Source: Paracoccaceae bacterium (GTDB taxonomy: Bacteria > Pseudomonadota > Alphaproteobacteria > Rhodobacterales > Rhodobacteraceae). From it: DNA of 5,806 bases. The notes beneath the pieces were generated by a model. That model was not told where the DNA came from, searched no databases, and saw only the letters and a list, made by a program, of their open reading frames with translations. The position numbers and the translations under genes were made by a program. Location of the stretch: positions 1 through 5,806 of the forward strand of contig WFTU01000203.1 of assembly GCA_015485375.1 (NCBI GenBank), read 5' to 3'. Below are positions 1-5,387 of this stretch, piece after piece (position 1 is the first letter of the stretch; each line of letters starts with the position of its first letter).

Positions 1-135
1 CGGCTAGGCCGGGCAGAGATCGGGAACTACTTGCTGGGCATGCCCTATTTCAGCAGTGGGCATCTGTTGGTGGTGGCGCTGGATGGGGAACTGTCGGCGG
101 CAGTCTGTGGGGATACCGCATCAACTGGCGAGTGA
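1..135 (+). CDS. 3' end of an unrecognised protein (partial)
   Basis: An open frame enters from the left edge and runs 44 codons to a TGA at 133-135. The visible C-terminus contains a hydrophobic stretch (GHLLVVALDG) and ends DTASTGE. I do not recognise a family. The frame has no internal stop and its codons mostly end in G or C, which fits a real coding tail, but 44 codons is too short to be sure. It ends about 40 bp before the stop of the minus-strand LysR remnant, so the two frames converge. It could also be chance open sequence in GC-rich DNA. Confidence 0.35.
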   Translation, partial: RLGRAEIGNYLLGMPYFSSGHLLVVALDGELSAAVCGDTASTGE

Positions 136-175
136 TTCCGCCTCCGCCGGCTCGATGAAAGCAGTATTCCTTCCG

Positions 176-442
176 CTACAGCAGCGACGGCAGCCGGTCG
201 TTCATGAGTTCGATGAATAGCCGGACCTTGGGCTGCTGATACCGTCGGTCCTGATAGACCGCATAGATGCCGGCGCTGCCGCAGTCGTACTCGGGCAACA
301 GCGCCGCCAGGCGTCCGGTGCGGAGGTCCTCGCTCACCAGAAAGCGGGACAGCGGGGCGATGCCGGCACCGCGCCGGATCAGGTCATCGCCCGTGAGGAG
401 GCGTACCTGGCACGCCGGTTCGGCCAGGATTATCTCGACCAC
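176..442 (-). pseudogene. LysR-family regulator remnant (C-terminal part of effector domain)
   Basis: The 88 residues from a GTG at 440-442 match the last part of a LysR-type substrate-binding domain. The signature is GAGIAPLSRFLVSEDL, then GRLAALLPEY, GIYAVYQDRR and KVRLFIELM, as in the usual 'G-GIA-LP-flv-edL--GrLv-lLp-y' ending. Full LysR proteins are about 300 residues. Here the N-terminal helix-turn-helix and the first effector subdomain are missing, and the frame is closed by a TAG at 464-466 seven codons above the GTG. The segment just before GAGIA is about three residues shorter than usual, suggesting further decay. I looked for the missing N-terminus right of the nuclease operon and did not find it, so this is not a gene simply split by that operon. 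A short functional protein is unlikely. Confidence 0.75.
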
Positions 443-497
443 CAGGCCCGCGTGAGGCGCTGGTTCTAATTTTCACTTCATCACGAAGAGGCGCTTA

Positions 498-535
498 CAC
501 TGTTTCTTCCCCCTGCGAGCTGTACAGTGGGGAAG
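498..535. repeat. Two interleaved inverted repeats upstream of the nuclease operon
   Basis: CACTGT (498-503) is the reverse complement of ACAGTG (524-529), and CTTCCCC (506-512) is the reverse complement of GGGGAAG (529-535). The arms alternate A-B-A'-B' rather than nesting. As RNA they could form a pseudoknot-like fold; as DNA they are more likely an operator or protein-binding site. They sit just upstream of the only AT-rich promoter-like hexamer before the nuclease genes. The sequence is seen directly; any regulatory role is inferred. Confidence 0.45.
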
Positions 536-545
536 GAAGGGATGG

Positions 546-551
546 TATATA
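546..551 (+). promoter_or_regulatory. Possible -10 element for the nuclease operon
   Basis: TATATA lies in an otherwise GC-rich stretch about 75 bp before the first nuclease start and matches the sigma-70 -10 consensus at four of six positions. No good -35 is present 17 bp upstream, where the sequence is TACAGT inside the interleaved inverted repeats. If real, the promoter would need an activator or would be repressed through those repeats. The call is weak and rests on position and base composition. Confidence 0.25.
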
Positions 552-561
552 GAGGTGCCCC

Positions 562-583
562 GGGAAGTTTGAAAAAACTACCC
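562..583 (+). repeat. GAAA-loop hairpin in the leader of the nuclease operon
   Basis: GGG (562-564) pairs with CCC (581-583), and AGTTT (566-570) pairs with AAACT (575-579). One A-A mismatch separates the two stems and GAAA (571-574) closes the loop as a GNRA tetraloop. It lies about 20 bp before the GGAGGAG sequence at 602-608. It could shape translation of the operon or mark a protein-binding site. No U-tract follows, so it is not an obvious terminator. Confidence 0.4.
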
Positions 584-615
584 AGCAATGCCGCAGGCGG
601 CGGAGGAGAATAGGA

Positions 616-630
616 ATGACGCGACAATGA
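616..630 (+). CDS. Possible four-codon leader ORF overlapping the nuclease start
   Basis: ATG ACG CGA CAA TGA (peptide MTRQ) starts 7 bp after a strong Shine-Dalgarno sequence (GGAGGAG, 602-608). Its stop overlaps the chosen start of the first nuclease as ATGA at 627-630. The best ribosome-binding site in the leader is spaced for this mini-ORF rather than for the nuclease, which has only AGGA (612-615) at a suitable distance. Coupled re-initiation is therefore possible. It may also be coincidental; no conservation can be tested here. Confidence 0.25.
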   Translation: MTRQ

Positions 631-1628
631 CAAACCAACGATTATGGATGGTCCGTGCCGGAGAAGGCGCTAAATGGATCGATGAGTTTCTGGAACACGG
701 CCTGGTCGCCATCGGCTGGGAGGAGCTGGGCCCGATAGAAGTCGGTGTGCCTCGGGAAAAGATCGTTCGTCAGGCCACCGAGCGATGGCCCAATGCGAGC
801 AAGTACCGGATCGCCAATGCGGTCGGGCAGGTGTTTCGCTTCCTGAACGAGATGCAGAAAGGCGATGTCGTGGTCAGCTACGATCCCGGTCGGCGCATCT
901 ATCACGTCGGAACCGTCGAGGGCGATCCTGAATATAGGCCCGGCCTGATCGAAGGATTACCCAGGATTCGCGTGGTGACCTGGTTCGCACAGGTGCCTAG
1001 AGATAGGCTCAGTGTGCCGACCCGCAACAGCCTCGGGGCGATCTCGACCTTGTTCCAGTTGCCGCCGGAGGCGACCGAGGAGATCCTGGCCATCGCCGCG
1101 GGGAAAGAAACACCGCCCCCTGATGATGAAGAATCGGAAGAAGATGTAACCGAACAGATCGCGAGCGATCTGCGCGCCCAGTCCCGGGAGTTCATAAAGG
1201 ACAGAATCATTCGGCTGAGCTGGGAAGAAATGCAGGAGCTGGTCGCGGGCCTGTTGCGCGCCATGGGTTACAAGACCCGCGTATCGCCACCGGGTGCCGA
1301 CAGGGGGAAAGACATCATTGCCTCGCCGGACGGCTTCGGATTCGAGCAGCCGCGCATCGTCGTCGAGGTGAAACATCGGCCCAATAGCGCAATGGATTCC
1401 CAGGCGATCCGGAGCTTTCTCGGCGGTCGTCACGCGGACGACAAGGGGCTGTATGTCAGCACCGGCGGGTTCACCAAGGACGCTCGTTACGAAGCCGAAC
1501 GGGCATCGATTCCCGTGGTATTGATGGACCTCGATGACATCGCCAACGAGATTCAGCGGTACTACGATGAGATGGACATGGAGGCCAAGCGGCTGATTCC
1601 TCTCACCAAGATCTATTGGCCTGCCTGA
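627..1628 (+). CDS. Mrr-superfamily restriction endonuclease with N-terminal PUA/EVE-like domain
   Basis: Predicted DNA-cleaving defence protein of 333 residues, cytoplasmic. Residues about 6-145 (from LWMVRAGEGAKWIDEF, through VAIGW and GDVVVSYD, to HVGTVEGDPEY) resemble the PUA/EVE-like N-terminus of predicted Mrr-cat nucleases of the COG4127 kind; in relatives such folds are thought to read modified bases. An acidic linker follows (about 163-174). The catalytic Mrr domain is about 195-305: SWEEMQELVAGLLRAMGY, GADRGKDI with Asp229, then VVEVKHR with Glu247 and Lys249, giving an intact D-ExK site, and SQAIRSF. I chose ATG 627 because the family begins near LWMVRAG and AGGA lies 11 bp upstream. 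An in-frame ATG at 588 lacks a ribosome-binding site. The next gene begins 21 bp after the stop, so the two form an operon. With no methyltransferase nearby, type IV-like restriction is likely. Its target is unknown. Confidence 0.88.
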   Translation: MTNQRLWMVRAGEGAKWIDEFLEHGLVAIGWEELGPIEVGVPREKIVRQATERWPNASKYRIANAVGQVFRFLNEMQKGDVVVSYDPGRRIYHVGTVEGDPEYRPGLIEGLPRIRVVTWFAQVPRDRLSVPTRNSLGAISTLFQLPPEATEEILAIAAGKETPPPDDEESEEDVTEQIASDLRAQSREFIKDRIIRLSWEEMQELVAGLLRAMGYKTRVSPPGADRGKDIIASPDGFGFEQPRIVVEVKHRPNSAMDSQAIRSFLGGRHADDKGLYVSTGGFTKDARYEAERASIPVVLMDLDDIANEIQRYYDEMDMEAKRLIPLTKIYWPA

Positions 1629-1649
1629 GACATAAGGAGATGGGCACGG

Positions 1650-2552
1650 ATGGGCAGAAGGAAACGGAGCGTATTCGACGACCTGGTTGACCTCGCAGCA
1701 CGGCTCCCGTGGTGGATGGGAGTGCTACTGGCTATAGCGAGCTATCTGATAATTCACCCTTTTGCGAGCATACCGGACGCGGCACCAGGTGCCACAAGCC
1801 TTGACCGACTTGGTCCGGCTGTTGCCGGACAGCTTTACGGCGTGTTGGCGACGATCGGGCAATACCTGGTTCCCGCGGCATTCATTCTCGGCGCTGCGGT
1901 GTCGGCTATTGGCCGCATCAAACGCAGGAGACTCCTTGAAGAAACGGCAACGGCCACATCGTCGGAGGCAGCAAAATCGCTGTCCTGGCATGAATTCGAG
2001 ATGCTCGTCGGAGAGATGTTCCGTAACAAGGGATTCAGCGTCAAAGAAACCGCCAAAGGGGCGGATGGCGGCGTGGACCTGGAACTTCGCAAGGCCGGTG
2101 AGCTGTCCCTGGTGCAGTGCAAACACTGGCGCGCCACCAAGGTGGGAGTGGGTGTCGTGCGAGAGCTGTTCGGCGTCATGGCGGCGCGAGGTGCGGTCCA
2201 TGCCTATGTAGTGACAACCGGGGTTTTCAGTTCCGAGGCCAGGAAGTTCGCGCAGGGCCGCAATATCTCCCTGATCGATGGCCAAGCGGTAGAGCGCGAG
2301 ATTCGTCGGCAGGCCAAACCGAAATCCAACGTCACCAGCCTCAAGGAGGCGCGGCGCCGACAGGCATCCAATGTGGAACAGAAATCGACCGCGCAGCTTC
2401 CATCGGTCGAATCATCGGCCAAGGCTCCGCACTGCCCGAGATGCGGAGGCCAGATGATCCGGCGTGTAGCCAGACGAGGAGCCAATGCCGGGAAGGCGTT
2501 CTGGGGTTGCAGCAGTTTCCCCAAATGCCGAGGAACGCTTCCGCTCGAATAG
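1650..2552 (+). CDS. Membrane-anchored Mrr-type nuclease with C4 topoisomerase zinc finger
   Basis: A 300-residue protein with three parts. The N-terminus has a basic start (MGRRKR) and two hydrophobic segments, about 20-38 (LPWWMGVLLAIASYLIIHP) and about 70-88, probably a membrane hairpin with the rest in the cytoplasm. The Mrr catalytic domain is about 110-215: SWHEFEMLVGEMFRNKGF, GADGGVDLEL with Asp143, and LVQCKHW with Gln156 and Lys158, an intact D-QxK variant of the PD-(D/E)xK site, then VVTTGVFSSEA. The C-terminus (262-296) is a C4 zinc finger like those of DNA topoisomerase I: CPRCGG, FWGCSSFPKC, using Cys262, Cys265, Cys287 and Cys293. AAGGAG (1634-1639) is spaced correctly for ATG 1650. 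Similar TM-Mrr-zinc-finger proteins are known as predicted restriction endonucleases; their substrates are mostly unknown. Pairing with the upstream nuclease suggests a joint defence role, which is inference. Confidence 0.88.
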   Translation: MGRRKRSVFDDLVDLAARLPWWMGVLLAIASYLIIHPFASIPDAAPGATSLDRLGPAVAGQLYGVLATIGQYLVPAAFILGAAVSAIGRIKRRRLLEETATATSSEAAKSLSWHEFEMLVGEMFRNKGFSVKETAKGADGGVDLELRKAGELSLVQCKHWRATKVGVGVVRELFGVMAARGAVHAYVVTTGVFSSEARKFAQGRNISLIDGQAVEREIRRQAKPKSNVTSLKEARRRQASNVEQKSTAQLPSVESSAKAPHCPRCGGQMIRRVARRGANAGKAFWGCSSFPKCRGTLPLE

Positions 2553-2605
2553 GCCGTTGGACGTACTGCACCGTGACTTCCCGAAACCCACACTCAGGAG
2601 CATCT

Positions 2606-2622
2606 TCCGGGTGAAACCCGGA
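2606..2622 (+). terminator. Hairpin after the nuclease operon, possible terminator
   Basis: TCCGGGT (2606-2612) and ACCCGGA (2616-2622) form a perfect 7-bp stem with a GAA loop, 53 bp after the stop of the second nuclease. The following bases (GTGGTTATCTGG) are not a convincing U-tract, so intrinsic termination would be weak. It may instead be part of the larger structured region that continues to 2671. Confidence 0.4.
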
Positions 2623-2623
2623 G

Positions 2624-2671
2624 TGGTTATCTGGCCCGGGTGGCGCTGGAAGCGGCCGGGCGGGGTAACCA
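2624..2671. repeat. Nested long hairpin between nuclease operon and dif
   Basis: Three nested perfect stems share one axis: TGGTTA (2624-2629) with TAACCA (2666-2671); GCCCGG (2634-2639) with CCGGGC (2656-2661); CGCT (2644-2647) with AGCG (2651-2654) around a GGA loop. The outer internal loop adds one Watson-Crick and two G-T pairs. GCGGCC (2652-2657) can alternatively pair with GGCCGC (2672-2677), which would break the nested fold. The base pairing is seen directly. It could be a terminator-like RNA structure, a REP-like palindrome or a structured RNA; I recognise no named family. Confidence 0.6.
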
Positions 2672-2692
2672 GGCCGCGTAGGAGTAGTTCTT

Positions 2693-2705
2693 CCAGATCA
2701 TCTGG
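2693..2705. repeat. Perfect 6-bp inverted repeat next to dif
   Basis: CCAGAT-C-ATCTGG is a perfect palindrome around one central base, ending 15 bp left of the dif site. Its compact symmetry suits a dimeric DNA-binding protein. Whether it has anything to do with Xer recombination is unknown. Confidence 0.4.
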
Positions 2706-2720
2706 TCCGACGCATCCATA

Positions 2721-2748
2721 ATTTAACATAATATACATTATGCGAATC
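2721..2748 (-). other. dif: dif site: XerC/XerD chromosome dimer resolution site
   Basis: Read on the minus strand, this 28-bp sequence has the XerC half-site GATTCGCATAA (2738-2748), central hexamer TGTATA (2732-2737) and XerD half-site TTATGTTAAAT (2721-2731). Against E. coli dif the XerD arm and the centre are identical and the XerC arm differs at its second and fourth bases, giving 26 of 28 matches. XerC and XerD, activated by FtsK, recombine two such sites to separate dimeric chromosomes before division. It is a sharp AT-rich island in GC-rich intergenic DNA. A real dif normally marks the replication terminus region. The alternative is a copy flanking an Xer-exploiting integrated element; no second copy is seen in this window. 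Confidence 0.93.
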
Positions 2749-2827
2749 AGCGCGGATGTGGCGGCGGGCCAGCACGGTGCCTCCAGATGGACGTTGCGGT
2801 CGCCAGGTCACGGGACTACTCGCGGCC

Positions 2828-4006
2828 TCACGGATGCTGGTGCAGCGCGTTTTCCTCTTCTTCGTCTTGCTCGATGTCCTGTAACGACAGCCCGGCGGCG
2901 AAGTCGCGTTGCTGGGCGCTGGCGGACTGGAAGCGGACGTGTTGCATGACGCGGGTCTTGGATTCAGCGAATTCCATGGCCTGGTCGTCGTTGATGCGGC
3001 CTTCGTCGTAGAGCTTGCACAGCGCCTGGTCGAAGGTCTGCATGCCGTAGTTGCCGCCTTGTTCCATGGTCGTCTTCATCGCCTCGTAGTCGAGCTTGGC
3101 GATCAGGTCGGCCATGCGCGGGGTGTTGATGAGGATCTCGATCGCGGCGGCCTTGGTGCCGTCCCTCGCCGGCACCAGGCGCTGGCAGATCACTGCGCGC
3201 AGGTTCTGGGACAGGCGCTTGGCCTCCTGCTCCAGCACCTCGCGGTCGAAGAAGCTGAGCATCCGTTCCAGCGACGAGACGGCGTTGTTGGCGTGGATGG
3301 TGGACAGGCACAGATGACCGGTGTTTGCGAACTTGATGGCGTACTCCATGCTCACGGTGTCACGGATCTCGCCCATCAGGATCACATCGGGCGCCTCGCG
3401 CATGGCGGCGCGCATGCCGCTTTCGAAGCTGAGGGTGTCGGTGCCGATCTCGCGCTGCGCCACCAGCGACTTCTTGTGCGGGTGCATAAATTCGATCGGG
3501 TCTTCCAGGGTGATGATGTGCCCCGGCTGGCTGCTGTTGCGGTGGTCGATCATGGCCGCCAGGCTGGTGGACTTGCCCGAGCCGGTGGCGCCGGCGACCA
3601 CGATCAGGCCGTGCTTCTGACTCACCAATTCTTTGAGCACCGGCGGCAGGCCCAGGCCGTCGATGGTGGGAATGTCGCCCTTGACGTGACGCATCACGAT
3701 GGAGACGTCGCCCCGCTGCCGGAAGGCGTTGCCGCGAAACCGGCCCACGGCGCCGATGGAAAAGGAGAAGTCCACCTCGCCGTTTTCCTCGAATTCCGCC
3801 ATTCGGCTGTCCGACAGCATGGCGCGCAGCATCTGTTCGGTGGTGCCCGGTTGCAGCACCTCGTCGAGCACCTTGAAGCCGAACGGGCCCTTGATGGTGG
3901 GTTTGGCGCCGGTATGCAGGAACAGGTCGGCGCCCTCGTTCTTCACCATTACGGACAGGTAGGCGCTGACGCGGGTTTCGGGGTTGTTGCGGGAAAGCTC
4001 GGTCAT
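2828..4006 (-). CDS. pilU: PilT/PilU-family type IV pilus retraction ATPase, PilU-like
   Basis: A 392-residue hexameric secretion-type ATPase expected at the cytoplasmic base of the type IVa pilus, where PilT and PilU power pilus retraction for twitching motility and DNA uptake. Visible motifs: an N-terminal PAS-like region with GADLFLHTGAKPTIK (25-39), Walker A GATGSGKS (139-146, Lys145), Asp box HIITLEDPIEF (163-173), Walker B PDVILMGEIRD (206-216, Glu213) and His box TGHLCLSTIHANN (229-241). PilU is favoured over PilT by APDV in place of DPDV, by the length (PilU is about 380 residues, PilT about 345), by absence of the PilT C-terminal AIRNLIRE motif, and by an acidic tail (QDIEQDEEEE). 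ATG 4004-4006 has AAGGA upstream at good spacing. The same frame stays open far upstream but only across the RES gene. No pilT is adjacent in the window. Confidence 0.9.
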   Translation of the reverse strand: MTELSRNNPETRVSAYLSVMVKNEGADLFLHTGAKPTIKGPFGFKVLDEVLQPGTTEQMLRAMLSDSRMAEFEENGEVDFSFSIGAVGRFRGNAFRQRGDVSIVMRHVKGDIPTIDGLGLPPVLKELVSQKHGLIVVAGATGSGKSTSLAAMIDHRNSSQPGHIITLEDPIEFMHPHKKSLVAQREIGTDTLSFESGMRAAMREAPDVILMGEIRDTVSMEYAIKFANTGHLCLSTIHANNAVSSLERMLSFFDREVLEQEAKRLSQNLRAVICQRLVPARDGTKAAAIEILINTPRMADLIAKLDYEAMKTTMEQGGNYGMQTFDQALCKLYDEGRINDDQAMEFAESKTRVMQHVRFQSASAQQRDFAAGLSLQDIEQDEEEENALHQHP

Positions 4007-4084
4007 CCTGGGGTCCTTTTCGTCGGAAGCATGGGAAAGCGCCCCCTGTATCGGCACCCTGGCGCGGAAATGAAGTGCTCGGTC

Positions 4085-4108
4085 GAGGGTTGTGGAACGA
4101 AAACCCTC
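4085..4108. repeat. Inverted repeat between the RES toxin gene and pilU
   Basis: GAGGGTT (4085-4091) and AACCCTC (4102-4108) form a perfect 7-bp stem with a 10-base loop. It lies 48 bp after the RES stop and about 80 bp upstream of pilU, both read on the minus strand. Neither strand has a T-tract after it, so it is a weak terminator candidate and might equally be an operator for pilU. The 149-bp gap suggests pilU is not strictly part of the toxin-antitoxin operon. Confidence 0.35.
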
Positions 4109-4133
4109 AAGACGCTCTCCCCCTCCTAACCTC

Positions 4134-4141
4134 CCCTGCCC
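4134..4141 (-). other. KOPS-like octamer pointing toward dif
   Basis: CCCTGCCC on the plus strand is GGGCAGGG on the minus strand, an exact match to the E. coli FtsK-orienting sequence GGGNAGGG. Read 5' to 3' on the minus strand it points left, toward dif, as KOPS should. One octamer can occur by chance, and the motif used by this organism's FtsK is assumed to be the E. coli one. Confidence 0.35.
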
Positions 4142-4155
4142 CTCGACGCTCCGGC

Positions 4156-4884
4156 CTAGTCGGCCGTCGGGTCGTCGAAGATCACCAGCGGGTCGGACTG
4201 TTCCACCACATGTGTGATGCGCTCTCCGTTCCAGTGATAGACCAGGTGCGGTCCCTGCACCGGCAGCGATACCGCCGGCGGCCGCAGGGCGGCCAGGCAG
4301 TCGCCGCCGGGATGGCGCACGCTGCGGTAGACAATGCCCCAGGCGTCGGGGTCGGCCTGCCGCAGGCGACGGGCGAAGCGTTGCGACGGCCGGTAGTCGT
4401 CCGGGCGGTGAAGATCGTCGAAGCCCTCGCCGCGCACGTCGTAGCAGGGCTTGCGCACCGTGCCCACCCAGGCGCGCATGTGCAGTTCCTGGGCCGGCAT
4501 GCCCCGCTCCTGGAGGTAACGGCTGCGATGGTAGACGGTTTCCCGGATGGCGGTCTCCAGGGTGCGGGCGGCGTAGTAGATGCCGATACGGCCGTCGGAA
4601 AAGCGGGTGGCGGTGCGGGTGTGGGTGAAGGCGCCCATCACGATGCTGGCATGGGGGCCGTGCAGCATGTCCCCGGGACGGACCAGGGTCAGGTTTCCCA
4701 GCTCCTGCTGGATGCGCGGGTTGACGCGGGCCTGGAGCGTCCACAGGGCGCGTTTCTCGTCTTCGTCAAGGTCCAGCCGCTCGAACAGGTCGATCAGCGG
4801 CATGCGCGTGGGAATGATGCGGTACTGCGCCTTCCAGCGGATGCGGCGCCGCGGCGGCAGGGATTGCGATTCAGTGTCCGCCAC
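4156..4884 (-). CDS. RES-domain toxin, NAD+ phosphorylase/hydrolase family
   Basis: A 242-residue RES-family toxin. Characterised family members stop growth by degrading NAD+ (phosphorolysis in mycobacterial MbcT) and are held inactive by an Xre/MbcA-type antitoxin. Family residues are visible: YR near the start (Tyr21-Arg22), FSDGRIGIYYAARTLETAIRE with Tyr103-Tyr104 and Glu115, and WGIVYRSVRHPGGDCLAALRP with Ser188. These match the Arg-Glu-Ser set that names the family. The N-terminal region (about 28-95) is longer than in the shortest RES proteins of about 150 residues, placing it in a larger subgroup. The start is GTG at 4882-4884, giving a 14-bp overlap with the antitoxin gene and probable translational coupling; its own ribosome-binding site is poor. 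Antitoxin-first order and overlap are typical of this system. All key residues appear intact. Confidence 0.9.
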   Translation of the reverse strand: MADTESQSLPPRRRIRWKAQYRIIPTRMPLIDLFERLDLDEDEKRALWTLQARVNPRIQQELGNLTLVRPGDMLHGPHASIVMGAFTHTRTATRFSDGRIGIYYAARTLETAIRETVYHRSRYLQERGMPAQELHMRAWVGTVRKPCYDVRGEGFDDLHRPDDYRPSQRFARRLRQADPDAWGIVYRSVRHPGGDCLAALRPPAVSLPVQGPHLVYHWNGERITHVVEQSDPLVIFDDPTAD

Positions 4885-5305
4885 GTTCCGCGTTCAGATA
4901 TTCGTACACGTCGGCGAGCGCCTTGAGCTTGCCGCTCAGCAGGTAGTCGAGGGGTGAACCCTTGCCCCAGGGCTGCCCCATTTCCAGCCGGCTGGAATTG
5001 CGCAGCCAGTCTCCGTGGCTCTCCGGCGCATACAGCACGTTCAGGTCGGCGTAGATGCCCACCAGGTAGGCGAGCCGGTCCAGCTCGTCCTCCGACAGGC
5101 TGCGCACCGCCGAGGGCTTGAGGCGCTTCAGATCGTAGAAGCGGGAGCGTCCCGGCCGCCCCAGCAGGGTGCGGGCCTCCTCGGCGCTCAGGCCCCACTC
5201 CGTGACCATGCCGAAGAAGGCCTTGAGCGCGGCGCGCGCCAGGGTCTCGCGGTCCTGGCCGTCGAAGGAGGTCTGCTGATCCCGGGCGATTGCGGAAAGG
5301 CCCAT
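4871..5305 (-). CDS. Xre/MbcA/ParS-type antitoxin of the RES toxin
   Basis: A 144-residue antitoxin expected to bind and block the RES toxin and to repress its own promoter. Residues about 20-65 (LARAALKAFFGMVTEWGLSA, then EEARTLLGRPGRSRFYDLKR) look like the Xre-like helix-turn-helix. The C-terminal toxin-binding domain (DUF2384 family) is marked by LVGIYADLNVLY (81-92), HGDWL (97-101) and GKGSPLDYLLSG with YLNAERGG near the end, close to the usual 'SPLDYLLSG--e-L--V--YL-A-RGG'. ATG 5303-5305 is preceded by GGAG at good spacing, and the family begins at about this length. An in-frame extension to 5461 is open but crosses the operator and promoter. It overlaps the toxin start by 14 bp. Confidence 0.9.
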   Translation of the reverse strand: MGLSAIARDQQTSFDGQDRETLARAALKAFFGMVTEWGLSAEEARTLLGRPGRSRFYDLKRLKPSAVRSLSEDELDRLAYLVGIYADLNVLYAPESHGDWLRNSSRLEMGQPWGKGSPLDYLLSGKLKALADVYEYLNAERGGH

Positions 5306-5319
5306 GCGATGGCTCCGAT

Positions 5320-5336
5320 TTCGGATATATACCGAA
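5320..5336. promoter_or_regulatory. Palindromic operator candidate of the RES-Xre operon
   Basis: TTCGG (5320-5324) and CCGAA (5332-5336) are perfect inverted arms around ATATATA, 15 bp upstream of the antitoxin start. The site covers the predicted transcription start region, where bound antitoxin or toxin-antitoxin complex would block the promoter. Autorepression through palindromes is usual for this family; use of this exact site is inferred. Confidence 0.6.
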
Positions 5337-5364
5337 GAATAGTACAGAATCGGACGCCTGTCAT
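5336..5364 (-). promoter_or_regulatory. Sigma-70-type promoter for the RES-Xre operon
   Basis: On the minus strand ATGACA (5359-5364) matches the -35 consensus TTGACA at five of six bases. After exactly 17 bp, TATTCT (5336-5341) matches the -10 at four of six. Transcription would begin near 5329, inside the palindromic operator and about 25 bp before the antitoxin ATG. This is the only well-spaced pair I see upstream of the gene. Confidence 0.5.
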
Positions 5365-5387
5365 CCCGCCCCCCGTCGCTGGCGGCG

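Noticed and set aside
588..626. Earlier ATG for the first nuclease
   Set aside because: It lacks a Shine-Dalgarno sequence, and the 13 added residues fall before the conserved family start near LWMVRAG.
2624..2671. Integron attC site or group II intron domain V
   Set aside because: The attC core boxes (GTTRRRY/RYYYAAC) are absent and the domain V signature is missing; only the hairpin shape is similar.
1..2720. Second dif copy to the left that would prove an Xer-integrated element
   Set aside because: I scanned the AT-rich stretches at 460-600 and elsewhere and found no match to either Xer half-site.
2909..4129. Long plus-strand open frame of 406 codons opposite pilU
   Set aside because: It is antisense to a gene with every PilT/PilU motif intact. 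Its His/Ala/Gly/Val-rich translation is typical of shadow frames in GC-rich DNA.
4007..4744. Upstream extension of the pilU frame to a start at 4744
   Set aside because: The extension is Pro/Arg/His-rich, lies over the RES toxin gene in another frame, and makes the protein far longer than any PilU. ATG 4004-4006 has a good ribosome-binding site.
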